A DNA stretch of 64,000 nucleotides from NCBI RefSeq assembly GCF_000819565.1, contig NZ_CP004393.1, positions 1,922,001 to 1,986,000 of the forward strand, read 5' to 3'. The position numbers and the translations under genes are program-made. Source of the stretch: Celeribacter indicus. GTDB taxonomy: Bacteria > Pseudomonadota > Alphaproteobacteria > Rhodobacterales > Rhodobacteraceae. Positions 24,335 through 33,189 of this stretch are shown here, in pieces. The notes under the pieces were generated by a model. It made no database searches. It was not told where the DNA came from and worked only from the letters and a program-made list of their open reading frames with translations. Numbering within the stretch: position 1 is the stretch's first letter; every line of letters starts with the position of its first letter.

Positions 24335-25840
24335 TCAGTCGAAAAGCGGCACCGTGACGTCTGCCGTCTCGAACAGATAGTCGCGCGAGGCGACGATCTG
24401 GTTGCGTAGGGCGGCAATGTCATGCCCGACGATGGCGCCTTTCCATTTCTTGATCTGGCCTGCCACCAGCACGCTTTCCACGTTCGAGCGTTCCATCAGT
24501 GTCACCACCGCACCAGCGGCGTTGTTCAGCGGCGCCACGTTCAGCGCGTCAGCGTCCAGCAAAATGATGTCGGCCTCCTTACCGGGCGTCAACGATCCGG
24601 TCTTGTGGTCCAGCTTGAGGCCCGCAGCGCCATTGATCGTGGCGAAGGTGATCGCCTCGCGCACGCTCATCAACGCGGGTGCCGCCTCGGGCCCCTGTTC
24701 CAGCGCGGTCTGGTTCGCCATCATCCGCTGCACGGTCATCAGGCCGCGCATCTGGGTAAAGAAATCCGCCGTCATGGTGCATTCGACATCCACCGACAGC
24801 GACGGTGCCATACCCATGTCGATCGCCTTCTGGATCGGCGGCATCCCATGGCGCATCTGCATTTCGATTGGCACCGCGAGCGAGACATGCGCGCCCACCT
24901 CTTGCGCACGGGCCCAAGCCGCATCGGACATGCCGGTCATGTGGATGAACAGGTGCTTGTCGGTGTAATGCGGGATCAGCGCATCCATCGTCTCGCGCAT
25001 GCCCAGAGATCCCACCACATGCAGGCCGATCATCAGGTCCAGGTCCTGCGCCAGCCGCCACAGGTCCAACGGATCGACGCCGGGCAGATAAACCTCGCCC
25101 CCCATCAGCATGGTCAGCAACTGGTCGTCGGAGGCGAAATACGTATCGCGCAGCCGGCGCGCGTCGCCCGGATAAGCGAGGTCGGGGCCATAACCTTCAA
25201 AGTAACCAAACACGCCGCGGCGGCCCACGGCCTGCATCCCGGCGATCACCGCATCGGAATGGGCCGGGGAATGGTGGATCTGCGACACGTCATGCACCGT
25301 GGTCACCCCGGCATCAAGCTGGCTGAGCCCGCCGAAAAGCTGCGCGATATAGACGTCTTCAGGGCGGTAGAGTTTCGAGAAGATCCCCAAGATATCGTCC
25401 AGATAGGTCGGCTCGCCGGGGCGGGTCGGATCGGCGAACATGATCCCGTTCGGCAGATATGACCGCAGCGATGTCTCGAATTGGTGATGGTGGGTGTCGA
25501 CAAAGCCCGGCATGACGATCCGGCCCGTGGCGTCGATCACCGCCGCATCGGGGGCATCGATCTGCGGGGCCAGCTGCAGGATGCGGCTACCCTCGGTCAG
25601 CACATCGCCGGTAAAATCACCGATCGCGCTGTCTTGGCTCAGGATATGCCCACCCCGGATGAGCGTGCGCCTTCCCGCTTCGCCAACTCCGGCTGGCATT
25701 TCCTGCGCCGCTGCCGGGCGCGTCAGGAAAGCGGGCAGAAACGCCGCCGCCGCCGCAGATGCGAGCGCACCGCGCAAGAACGTCCGGCGCGTGGGGTTGC
25801 TGTGGGATTGCGGGAATCCGGCCTTGCAAAGAGTGCACAT
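24335..25840 (-). CDS. Tat-exported amidohydrolase
   Basis: The 501-residue protein carries a twin-arginine signal (TRRTFLRGALASAAAAAFLP) followed by an amidohydrolase barrel: VMPGFVDTHHHQFETSL, LMIGLHVVG, LFIHMTG and a late acidic site in SLSVDVECTM. It ends with a normal composite beta-sandwich (TPGKEADIILLDADALNV). Most deaminases of this class are cytoplasmic, so export is unusual and suggests a periplasmic substrate. It is divergent from an HxlR regulator 78 bases away, which is its probable controller. The substrate is not predictable. Confidence 0.85.
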   Translation of the reverse strand: MCTLCKAGFPQSHSNPTRRTFLRGALASAAAAAFLPAFLTRPAAAQEMPAGVGEAGRRTLIRGGHILSQDSAIGDFTGDVLTEGSRILQLAPQIDAPDAAVIDATGRIVMPGFVDTHHHQFETSLRSYLPNGIMFADPTRPGEPTYLDDILGIFSKLYRPEDVYIAQLFGGLSQLDAGVTTVHDVSQIHHSPAHSDAVIAGMQAVGRRGVFGYFEGYGPDLAYPGDARRLRDTYFASDDQLLTMLMGGEVYLPGVDPLDLWRLAQDLDLMIGLHVVGSLGMRETMDALIPHYTDKHLFIHMTGMSDAAWARAQEVGAHVSLAVPIEMQMRHGMPPIQKAIDMGMAPSLSVDVECTMTADFFTQMRGLMTVQRMMANQTALEQGPEAAPALMSVREAITFATINGAAGLKLDHKTGSLTPGKEADIILLDADALNVAPLNNAAGAVVTLMERSNVESVLVAGQIKKWKGAIVGHDIAALRNQIVASRDYLFETADVTVPLFD

Positions 25841-25917
25841 TGTGATGTTCCAGTGTGGTTACTATTTGAGACCAAGACACCTAGAGTAAGCGCCGGACCG
25901 CACAAGGAGACACAGAA

Positions 25918-26277
25918 ATGAAACTAGGGAACATGTCTGTGCCCGGGGAATGCGCTCGGATCACGCCGATTCTGTCACGCGTCGGCGACAAGTGGACCGT
26001 GCTGATCATCCTGATCCTGTCCGAGCATCCAAAACGCTTCAACCAGATCCGCCGCGAGGTCGAAGACATCTCGCAGCGGATGCTGACCATGACGCTGCGT
26101 GGGTTGGAGCGGGACGGCTTGGTGGCGCGGAAGGTCTATGCCGACAAGAACCCGCCTTGGGTGGAATACCGGCTGACCGATCTGGGCCAGACGCTTGTGG
26201 CGCCGCTGTTTGCACTTTGCGAATGGGCGGCTGAAAATTGCGACACAATCGACGCCAATGCCGCGCGGGCATCGTAA
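25918..26277 (+). CDS. HxlR-family transcriptional regulator
   Basis: The 119-residue winged-helix protein starts MKLGNMSVPGECARITPIL and has the HxlR pattern: RVGDKWTVLIILILSEHP, RFNQIRREVEDISQRMLT and LVARKVYADKNPPWVEYRL. The N-terminal cysteine (C12) is at the position used as a redox or electrophile sensor in several members. It likely controls the divergent exported amidohydrolase. Confidence 0.9.
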   Translation: MKLGNMSVPGECARITPILSRVGDKWTVLIILILSEHPKRFNQIRREVEDISQRMLTMTLRGLERDGLVARKVYADKNPPWVEYRLTDLGQTLVAPLFALCEWAAENCDTIDANAARAS

Positions 26278-26361
26278 ACGGCGTATTTTGTTGAGAAACA
26301 CTTCCTTGATCGAACCCTGAACTGCTGTTTCAATTCCAGTGGTCGAAGGTGACGATCGGCA

Positions 26362-26578
26362 ATGATGGGGCCTAGGCAGAAGGCTCAGCCGGCGCTGTTT
26401 TACGAGTTCTCGCTTGAGGATCACATTCCACAAGATCACCTACTTCGATCCATCGAGCGGTTCGTCGATCGGAGCAGCATCCGTGCCCATCTTGTAGATT
26501 TCTACAGCCACACCGGCCGTCCCTCCGTCGCTCCCGAACTGATGATCCGGATGCTTCTGGTCGGCTATTGCTTCGGCA
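26362..26578 (+). pseudogene. IS1182-family transposase, N-terminal fragment
   Basis: About 72 codons read QPALFYEFSLEDHIPQDHLL, RFVDRSSIRAHLVDFYSHTG and PELMIRMLLVGYCFG, the conserved start of IS1182-type transposases. The match ends abruptly at about 26578, where it meets the truncated iron-sulphur gene on the other strand. No other part of the element is present nearby. Confidence 0.8.
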
Positions 26579-26850
26579 GGCGTCCTGCACGGCCCGGCCC
26601 TCGGGCGTCGCGCCGATGGCTTCGATGGTGGTGATCTGGCCCTCGCCCACATCGGCGACGGCGATCTGGCAGGAACGGGTGGCCATCCCGTCCAGATGCA
26701 CGGTGCAGGCGCCGACGCCGCAGCCGCACTTGGTGCAGGTCAGGCCCAGGCTTTCGCGCAGGACCCAGAGCAGCGGCATGTCCTCCGGGGCCGTCACCTC
26801 GTGCCGGCGGCCGTTGATGGAAAGAGTGAAGTCGGTCTCGATCTGGGTCT
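26578..26850 (-). pseudogene. (2Fe-2S) subunit of a xanthine-dehydrogenase-type oxidase, 3' truncated
   Basis: The minus-strand frame encodes FTLSINGRRHEVTAPEDMPL, a cysteine cluster TCTKCGCGVGACTVHLDG and QITTIEAIGATPEGRAVQDAC, like IorA/CoxS-type ferredoxin domains. The second half (second 2Fe-2S domain) is missing. The cluster lacks the usual QCG before GAC, so one cysteine ligand is lost, and no canonical start codon is visible. It is a decayed fragment. Confidence 0.7.
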
Positions 26851-26898
26851 CCCTGTTGTGCCGGGGCGGCAGCCGGAGGACCCCGGCTGCCCGCGGGA

Positions 26899-27064
26899 TC
26901 ACGCCGCCTTTGCCAAGGCTACGGCGTCGGCGCCGGCGGGATAGCGCAGCCGGTCCGACGGGTCGGTCGCCGCCAGCCAGACCGCCTCGGCCACATCGCT
27001 TTCGCGGGTCGTCGGGCCGGGGTTGGCGTAGCCCGCGAAGATCGGCGCGGCGAAGTCGGAATAG
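26899..27064 (-). pseudogene. Short-chain dehydrogenase, C-terminal fragment
   Basis: The last 54 codons of an SDR are visible: YSDFAAPIFAGYANPGPTTR, ESDVAEAVWLAATDPSD and PAGADAVALAKAA. The N-terminus with the Rossmann glycine motif and catalytic Tyr-Lys is absent; upstream sequence switches at about 27065 to prophage helicase. It stops 50 bases before the iron-sulphur fragment and was probably its operon partner. Confidence 0.65.
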
Positions 27065-27072
27065 GCCGCGGG

Positions 27073-27331
27073 GATCGGCGATCGCACCGTCTGCCTCGCG
27101 CAGGCCGACGACTGGCTGAACGCCCACGAGAGCGACGAGAGCGCCTTCAAGTCGAAGCGCTGGCTGACCCAGCCGCCGACGGAGAAACAGCTGCAATACC
27201 TCTCGCCCGAACAGCAGCAGGATTACGGGCTCACCCGCTACAGGGCGTCTGCGCTGATCACCTTCCAGTTCAACCGGCGCGACATTCGCCGGCTCGTCAT
27301 GTCGGCCGCGCCTGACCGGAGGGCCGCGTGA
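27073..27331 (+). pseudogene. Phage DEAD/DEAH helicase, C-terminal fragment
   Basis: The frame encodes DRTVCLAQADDWLNAHESDE, SKRWLTQPPTEKQLQYLSPE and LITFQFNRRDIRRLV, which resembles the C-terminus of helicases from Rhodobacterales prophages. The helicase core is missing. Its TGA overlaps the GTG start of the next gene. Confidence 0.6.
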
Positions 27332-27756
27332 ACCATGTCGCGCAAATCCCATCCCCGCCCGCAGAGGCTCCGGATCGACCGCGCTGTGATCGCCTTTGGC
27401 ATCCGCGCCCGGTCCTCTGCGCCGTCTGCACTGCGCGCACCCGCGGCTTCGGCTGGTTTGATCCCCACCGACCGCGTCCAACCCGCACCCGCCGCTGGTT
27501 CTGCTCCATGGGCTGCCAAGCGGCCTTCACCCGCAAAGCGAAGAGAGGACTGAGCATGGTCGATTTCACCGAAGAAGAAACCCAGGCGCTGCCCGCCGTC
27601 ATGCGCGCGCTTGCCCCCGAGATGGAGCGCATCGGCTGGGACCGGCCGCTGGGCCAACTGACCCAGAACGACATGCACCGGCTGATCGTCACCACCGTCG
27701 AGGCCTTCCGCGCCGAGATGGCCGAGATCGCCAGCCAGTCGGAGATTCCGTTCTGA
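27328..27756 (+). CDS. Prophage DUF6511-like protein
   Basis: The 142-residue protein starts at GTG overlapping the helicase stop (GTGA). The N-terminal third has a zinc-ribbon-like arrangement (PVLCAVCTARTRGFGWFDP, then FCSMGCQAAF) and the C-terminal part is a helical region (QNDMHRLIVTTVEAF) ending in EIPF. Such genes lie between helicase and nuclease genes in alphaproteobacterial prophages. No function is established. Confidence 0.6.
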   Translation: MNHVAQIPSPPAEAPDRPRCDRLWHPRPVLCAVCTARTRGFGWFDPHRPRPTRTRRWFCSMGCQAAFTRKAKRGLSMVDFTEEETQALPAVMRALAPEMERIGWDRPLGQLTQNDMHRLIVTTVEAFRAEMAEIASQSEIPF

Positions 27757-28494
27757 TGCTGGACTACAACAAGCGCCCCGGTTTCGCCGAACGGATCAAC
27801 GCGGCCGTGGACGCGGCTCTCGAGGCTGAGCGCGAGGCAACCCCGCCGCGCGACTATCTGGGTGCGTCCCGGCTTGGGCACTCCTGTGAGCGGGCGCTGC
27901 AGTTCGAATTCGCGGGCGCTCCGAAGGACGAGGGCCAGGACTTCTCGGGTCGGTCGCTGCGGATCTTCGCGATCGGGCACGAGCTCGAGGATCTTGCCAT
28001 CCGCTGGCTGCGGGCGGCGGGGCTCGATCTGGTCACCCAGAAGCGGGACGGCGGCCAGTTCGGCTTCTCGGTCGCGGCCGGGCGCATCCGCGGCCATGTC
28101 GATGGGATCGTCTCCGAGGCCCCCGCGGCGCTCGGGCTGCGCACCCCGGCCCTCTGGGAATGCAAGACCATGAACGCGAAGAACTGGCGCGAGACGGTGG
28201 CCAAGGGCGTGACCGCCGCGAAGCCGGTCTATGCCGCGCAGATCGCGCTGTACCAAGCCTACATGGAAGCGACGGTGCCGGGCATCAGCGCGAACCCCGC
28301 GCTCTTCACCGCGATCAACAAGGACACCGCCGAGCTGCACCACGAGCAGGTTGCCTTCGATGCCGACCTCGCGCAGCGCATGTCCGACCGCGGCGTGCGA
28401 ATCCTGCGGGCGACCGATGCAGGCGAGCTGCTCCCGCGCATTGCCGCCAATCGCGACTTCTTCGAATGCCGGTTCTGCCCGTGGGCCGACCGCC
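27756..28494 (+). pseudogene. Prophage RecB-like (PD-(D/E)XK) nuclease, 3' truncated
   Basis: About 246 codons are native: RDYLGASRLGHSCERALQFE, a nuclease site with HVDGIVSEA followed by LWECKTMNAK, and the terminal cysteine motif ECRFCPWADR. This is the exonuclease/Cas4-like arrangement. After CPWADR the frame runs on as nonsense to 29234 because a deletion joined it to a tail gene. The first 246 residues include the catalytic core, so partial activity cannot be excluded. Confidence 0.75.
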
Positions 28495-28497
28495 GCG

Positions 28498-29043
28498 ATG
28501 CGCGAGGCCGGGACCGGGCTGAAATCGGCGTGGCGGCTGCAGATCACCGGCGCGGGACTCGGCACACGGCTCGCCAACTCGATCCGGAGCCAGAACTTCC
28601 CGAGGTCGGGCGAAAGCCTCGACGCCGCGGCGCTGGTCTGGTCCAAGGCCCCGGTCATCGTCGGCGCGCACGACACCGGCCCGCTGATCCGCTCGAAGAA
28701 CGGGTTCTGGCTGGCGATCCCGCTGCCCGCCGCAGGCAAATCCCTGCGCGGCGGCAGGATCACGCCCGGCGAATGGGAACGGCGACGCGGTCTGCGCCTG
28801 CGCTTCGTCTATCGCCGCGCCGGCCCGAGCCTCCTGGTTGCCGAGGGGCGGCTGAACACAAAGGGTCAGGCGGTGGTGTCGCGCTCGAAGACCGGGCGCG
28901 GAAAGGTCACCGCGCCGATCTTCCTGCTGGTGCCGCAGGTCAAGCTGCCGAAGCGGCTGGATCTGGCGCGGGATGCAGATCGGGCGTTGGACAGCGTGCC
29001 GGGGCTGATCGTGGCGAACTGGGTGGAGGCGCGAATGCGTTAA
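28498..29043 (+). pseudogene. Prophage DUF6441-like tail/head-tail protein, 5' truncated
   Basis: 181 codons begin MREAGTGLKSAWR and include AAALVWSKAPVIVGAHDTG, GGRITPGEWERRRGLRL and LLVPQVKLPKRLDLA. The family normally has about 30 more residues at the N-terminus; here they are replaced by the nuclease gene's end. The ATG at 28498 is internal to the original gene and has no ribosome site. Confidence 0.65.
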
Positions 29044-29172
29044 ACGATTGTGGTTTGGGTTACGCAATCGCGCGTCCATTACCATCGGCGATGGAACAGC
29101 GGGTACCCTCGATCATCAATGCTCGTCTGATCTTCGGTTTGGCTGAAGGAGGCTATCGATCGGCGAGGAGAC

Positions 29173-31293
29173 TCAAGTGGAAGCATCTTTTGCCTTGTCC
29201 GCTAGAGCCTTTGATGCATCACCCACCTGAATGACAGAGCGACTCGATCTAAACAAACCTGATATCTGATCGGCAAGTCGTTGCTCCTCGTGATCCTGTT
29301 GCCATTCCCAAACAAGGCATCCAAGCTCATCGATAGGGTTGCTGGTCTGGATACAATCGACGATCACGTACCAGTGCGAGCTTTTGGTGTCGTACTTGTG
29401 CTTTCTGCCAATGCTGCTCGCTGCTGCGCGTGATTTCTCGCTCAAACGGTCAACTACAACGTAAGTCAGGCCTCCAGCCGTGGTTGGGATCGAAAATGCC
29501 TTAAGTGCCTTCCCTGCGGCTACCTCTTCTCGAAGTTCAGTGATATGCGCCGCCATGTCGCGAAGCATCTCACTTGAGAAGTCGTAGAGATCGACCACCA
29601 CCGCGGCGATTTCTGGCCCCTTGGACCTCAGCTCCCTCAGGAGATCGGTGACAATCGGTATATCAAAGCGCTCCAGGATCCCTATCGGGCGGATACCCTC
29701 TACACCCACATCGAAGGGCATCATGAAGTCGTCGACCGGCTGCGCGTAATCCCTGTCGATGACCAGACCGTGGAACTCATCCGGCAGGGCCAGCTTGTGC
29801 GTCAGGTGGAAGCCTATGAAGCAGTGCTCGCTTTCCGACATGACTTGGTCGTACAGGTCCGAGCGGCTCTTCAGGTAGAAGATCATGTCTACCGGGTTCG
29901 GAAAGAGCCGGGCGGCACAGTCCAAGACTCCAAGATCCCAGATGACGGGCGCAATTTCCTTCTCGCGTTCTAGAAGGCTACGGGCCAGCATGGTTACCGC
30001 GGGGAAGTGGTCACTCAGGACCACCATCGGGAACAACCGATTCACACGGCGCACCTCGATCTTGGTTCCGTCAGGCCGAACGCAGGTGGCGCCCGTTCTA
30101 ATCAACCGTGCGCACGTCAGCGCCTGACGGTATGGGGCCTGGATAGCGTCACGGAAATCCCGGCGCAATGCGGCCTTGTCACCTGCCCGAGCCTGCATGG
30201 TGATCCGCTTAGACTTCGCTTGGACGACCAGCACGAACTCTCCGTATGTGACGAGGATGTCGATCTCACCCGCCTTGTCTTTCGTCCCATTGTAGAGGGT
30301 CACGTTCTCATGGACGTTCTCCGGCCCGAACACGGATCGAAGGATGTGCGCTGCGGTAGCCTCAAGGAAAGTGCCGCGGTTAGTCTTCGCGATTTCCATG
30401 TATTTCTCATCCCGCAACATCCAGTAGAAGGGGCTCTCATAGAGCGTTTCGAAGAGCCGATACTGATTAGGAACGTAAAGGAAATCGCCGATCCGAATGA
30501 TCGGGCAAATCATGGTCTCGTTGATCGCAAACGGATCCGTGAAACCGAGATTCGTCGCGGTCACATCGATCGCGAACAGTCGGTCGAACGCGTCCGCCTT
30601 GCCCTTGAACTTTCGCCGAAGGTCCGCGAGCGGGATCATTAGGCTGTTGGTCAGGTCACCGCTATTCAGGGCGGTGCCCGACTTACGGAGTTGACCGACC
30701 ACTGACATCTGTCGGTTGATCCGGTCCGAGATGAACCGGGCGATTTCGATCATCGGGAGGATAGAAATACCCTTATTTCGCAGAAGCCAGTCGCCGTCGC
30801 GCCGGTATCTTTGCCGGATAAACGGTAGGAACTGATGGAGATAGAAACTTTCTGCAGCGTAATAAATGGCTTCGCGGGCCATCGGACCGACAACATCAAG
30901 GGGGTTCTCAACCTCAAGCAGGTTTGCGGGCAGCGCAGACTTGACGTCGATCATGACGCGGTCGTGAAGCTCCCGAAGAAGCCGGTCAGCCTCCGACATG
31001 AAGACCGAGGCGTCGCAGAGCACAGTGTGTGTTCGATCAGACTCAGACTGGACTGCCAATCCCAGCAGGAGCATCAATTCCGGCTTGTTTAGGCGGGAAG
31101 TCGACCAACGGTGCTCCGGATCATCGACAACGGTTCGCTCTTGCGTATCGATCGTATAGACCCAGTCGCGATAGATGATCTCTGAAATACCGTGTAATGC
31201 TCCGTCTGAGGTCGCAAGGCTACGCAAGTCTGCAAAGATTTCCGCTGAAGCACGCGGCTCTGGTTGAAAGTCGGTCATTATCGGTTCCGCCAT
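29173..31293 (-). CDS. Large PD-(D/E)XK-nuclease-like protein, prophage cargo
   Basis: The roughly 706-residue protein (723 from the most upstream start at 31344) is not a phage structural protein. A central block reads KAGEIDILVTYGEFVLVVQA followed by KSKRITMQARAGDKAALRRD. The acidic residue, hydrophobic strand and QxK are the core of the PD-(D/E)XK nuclease fold (about residues 345-385). The N-terminal half is helical and charged; the C-terminal third was not recognised. No membrane segment is seen. Start options are 31344, 31293 and 31278; the last has a weak GGCGGA upstream. It lies opposite to the phage genes with its own promoter space, the usual arrangement for prophage-carried defence genes. 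The defence role is inference. Confidence 0.65.
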   Translation of the reverse strand: MAEPIMTDFQPEPRASAEIFADLRSLATSDGALHGISEIIYRDWVYTIDTQERTVVDDPEHRWSTSRLNKPELMLLLGLAVQSESDRTHTVLCDASVFMSEADRLLRELHDRVMIDVKSALPANLLEVENPLDVVGPMAREAIYYAAESFYLHQFLPFIRQRYRRDGDWLLRNKGISILPMIEIARFISDRINRQMSVVGQLRKSGTALNSGDLTNSLMIPLADLRRKFKGKADAFDRLFAIDVTATNLGFTDPFAINETMICPIIRIGDFLYVPNQYRLFETLYESPFYWMLRDEKYMEIAKTNRGTFLEATAAHILRSVFGPENVHENVTLYNGTKDKAGEIDILVTYGEFVLVVQAKSKRITMQARAGDKAALRRDFRDAIQAPYRQALTCARLIRTGATCVRPDGTKIEVRRVNRLFPMVVLSDHFPAVTMLARSLLEREKEIAPVIWDLGVLDCAARLFPNPVDMIFYLKSRSDLYDQVMSESEHCFIGFHLTHKLALPDEFHGLVIDRDYAQPVDDFMMPFDVGVEGIRPIGILERFDIPIVTDLLRELRSKGPEIAAVVVDLYDFSSEMLRDMAAHITELREEVAAGKALKAFSIPTTAGGLTYVVVDRLSEKSRAAASSIGRKHKYDTKSSHWYVIVDCIQTSNPIDELGCLVWEWQQDHEEQRLADQISGLFRSSRSVIQVGDASKALADKAKDAST

Positions 31294-31366
31294 TGTCGGC
31301 CCATGAATATCTCCGATTCTGGCTCGGATGAGCGCTCGCAACATAGCGAATTATGACAGGTTCGGC

Positions 31367-31786
31367 ATGCTTACCTTCCGCGAAACCATCCTCGCCGCGC
31401 TGCACGCGCGGCTGTCGGCGCTACCCGCCACCGCCCTGCGCGGCGACGTGCTGCCCGAGCGCGTCCCGGCCGAGGGCCTGCTGATCCTGCGCGATGGTGA
31501 GCCGGGGGAGCCGGAGGTGACGCTCTCTCCGCTGCGCTACCACTACCAGCACCGGGCCGAGATTGAGGCCGTCGTGCAGGGCGCTGCACGTGAGACCGCC
31601 TTCGACGCGCTGACCGCCAGCATCGGCACGGCGCTCGCCGCCGACCGCACGCTGAGCGGGCTCTGCGATTGGGTCGAGGCGGAAGCCCCGCGCCCGGTCG
31701 ATCTGCCCGTCGAGGGCGCGGCCAGCCTGAAGGCCGCCGTGATCCCGGTGGTGCTGCACTATTCCACGGCCGATCCGCTCGGCTGA
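31367..31786 (+). CDS. Phage tail completion/terminator-like protein
   Basis: The 139-residue protein starts MLTFRETILAALHARLSALP. It has a beta-rich centre with LSPLRYHYQHRAEIEAVVQG and ends VIPVVLHYSTADPLG. It has the size and position of tail terminator proteins, between the DUF6441-like gene and the tail tube gene. The start at 31367 is preferred over 31328 because the conserved core begins there. Confidence 0.65.
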   Translation: MLTFRETILAALHARLSALPATALRGDVLPERVPAEGLLILRDGEPGEPEVTLSPLRYHYQHRAEIEAVVQGAARETAFDALTASIGTALAADRTLSGLCDWVEAEAPRPVDLPVEGAASLKAAVIPVVLHYSTADPLG

Positions 31787-31810
31787 TCCCGACAACCCGA
31801 GGAGAACACC

Positions 31811-32752
31811 ATGGCACGAGCCCAGGGGGCGCGGGCGCTGATGGCGCTTGCGTTCGAGACGACCTATGGAACGCCGCCCGCCAGCGGCTTCATCCGCATG
31901 CCCTTCGCCAGCACCTCGCTCGGGGCGGAGCAGCCGCTGCTGAACTCCGAGCTTCTCGGCTACGGCCGCGATCCGCTGGCGCCGATCAAGGACGCGGTGA
32001 CGGCCGATGGCGATGTCGTCGTGCCACTCGACGCCGAGGCTTTCGGCTTCTGGCTGAAGGCGGCTTTCGGCGCGCCCACGACCACGGGCGTCGAGGCCCC
32101 GTACACTCACGAGTTCCAGTCGGGGTCCTGGACGCTGCCCTCGATGTCGATCGAGACCGGCATGCCCGAGGTGCCGCGCTACGCGACGTATTCCGGCTGC
32201 GTGCTCGACCAGATCACCTGGCAGATGCAGCGGTCTGGCCTGCTCACCGCAACCGCGCGGCTGGTCGCGCAGGGCGAGACAGTGGGCACGACCACCAGCG
32301 CCGGAACGCCTGCTGCGCTGGAGCTGAAGCGCTTCGGCCATTTCAACGGGGCGATCACCCGGAATGGGACCGCCCTCGGCAACGTGGTCTCGGCCGAGAT
32401 CACCTATGCCAACAACCTCGACCGCATCGAGACGATCCGAAACGACGGCCGCATTGACGGCGCCGACCCGTCCATCGCGGCGCTGACCGGTCGGATCGAG
32501 GTGCGGTTCGCCGACCAGACGCTGGTGACGCAGGCGATCAACGGCGAGGCTTGCGAGATGGAATTCGCCTACGTCCTGCCCTCGGGCGAGAGCTTCACCT
32601 TCACGGTGCACGCCGTCTACCTGCCACGCCCGCGCATCGAGATTTCGGGCCCACAGGGTGTGCAGGCCACCTTCGACTGGCAGGCCGCCCGCGACAGCAC
32701 TGTCGGCCGGATGTGCACGGCAACCCTGATCAACGACATAGAGGTGTACTGA
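31811..32752 (+). CDS. Phage major tail tube protein
   Basis: The 313-residue protein starts MARAQGARALMALAFETTYG, with later LPSMSIETGMPEVPRYATYS, NGAITRNGTALGNVVSAEIT and a C-terminal LINDIEVY. This is typical of long-tailed-phage tail tube subunits. A ribosome site (GAGGAGA) precedes the start. Its stop overlaps the next gene's ATG. Confidence 0.8.
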   Translation: MARAQGARALMALAFETTYGTPPASGFIRMPFASTSLGAEQPLLNSELLGYGRDPLAPIKDAVTADGDVVVPLDAEAFGFWLKAAFGAPTTTGVEAPYTHEFQSGSWTLPSMSIETGMPEVPRYATYSGCVLDQITWQMQRSGLLTATARLVAQGETVGTTTSAGTPAALELKRFGHFNGAITRNGTALGNVVSAEITYANNLDRIETIRNDGRIDGADPSIAALTGRIEVRFADQTLVTQAINGEACEMEFAYVLPSGESFTFTVHAVYLPRPRIEISGPQGVQATFDWQAARDSTVGRMCTATLINDIEVY

Positions 32753-33189
32753 TGCTCGCTCTCGACCTGACGAACGCGCCCCGCTGGCATGACCTCGCGC
32801 CCGGCGTCCGGGTGCAACTGCGCCCGCTGACCACGGCACTGATGGTGGCGACGCGCAGCGACCCGGCCGTCGAAGCTGTGCCGGAGGAGGCTTCCGACGA
32901 GGAACGCGCGGTCGCCTTCGCCAAGGCACTGGCCCGCCGCGCGGTGCTCGGCTGGGAGGGCATCGGCGACGCCGACGGGAAGCCGATCAATCCCAGCCCC
33001 GAGGCCATCGACGCGCTGCTCGACATCTGGCCAATCTTCGAGGCGTTCCAGCTGACCTACGTCTCCAAGGGCCTGCTGCTGGAACAGGAAAAAAACGCCT
33101 CCGCGCTCTCGCCGAATGGTCCTTCGGCGGGGGCGACCGATACTGCGAAGCCTGTACGCAAGCCTGCTCGGACTGCCCGGCGCGGCTGA
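32752..33189 (+). CDS. Tail assembly chaperone, zero-frame product (G-like)
   Basis: The 145-residue product starts MLALDLTNAPRWHDLAPGV and ends in a short lysine/proline tail. Its position after the tail tube gene and the slippery site near its end identify it as the shorter tail-assembly chaperone. In long-tailed phages this protein and its frameshifted extension wrap the tape-measure protein during tail building. Confidence 0.75.
   Translation: MLALDLTNAPRWHDLAPGVRVQLRPLTTALMVATRSDPAVEAVPEEASDEERAVAFAKALARRAVLGWEGIGDADGKPINPSPEAIDALLDIWPIFEAFQLTYVSKGLLLEQEKNASALSPNGPSAGATDTAKPVRKPARTARRG

Noticed and set aside
28495..29234. C-terminal extension of the RecB-like frame
   Set aside because: It is the wrong frame of the DUF6441-like gene; Arg/Pro/Gly-rich nonsense.
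31328..31366. Upstream start of the tail completion gene
   Set aside because: It would overlap the divergent cargo gene and adds residues without family support; 31367 is preferred.
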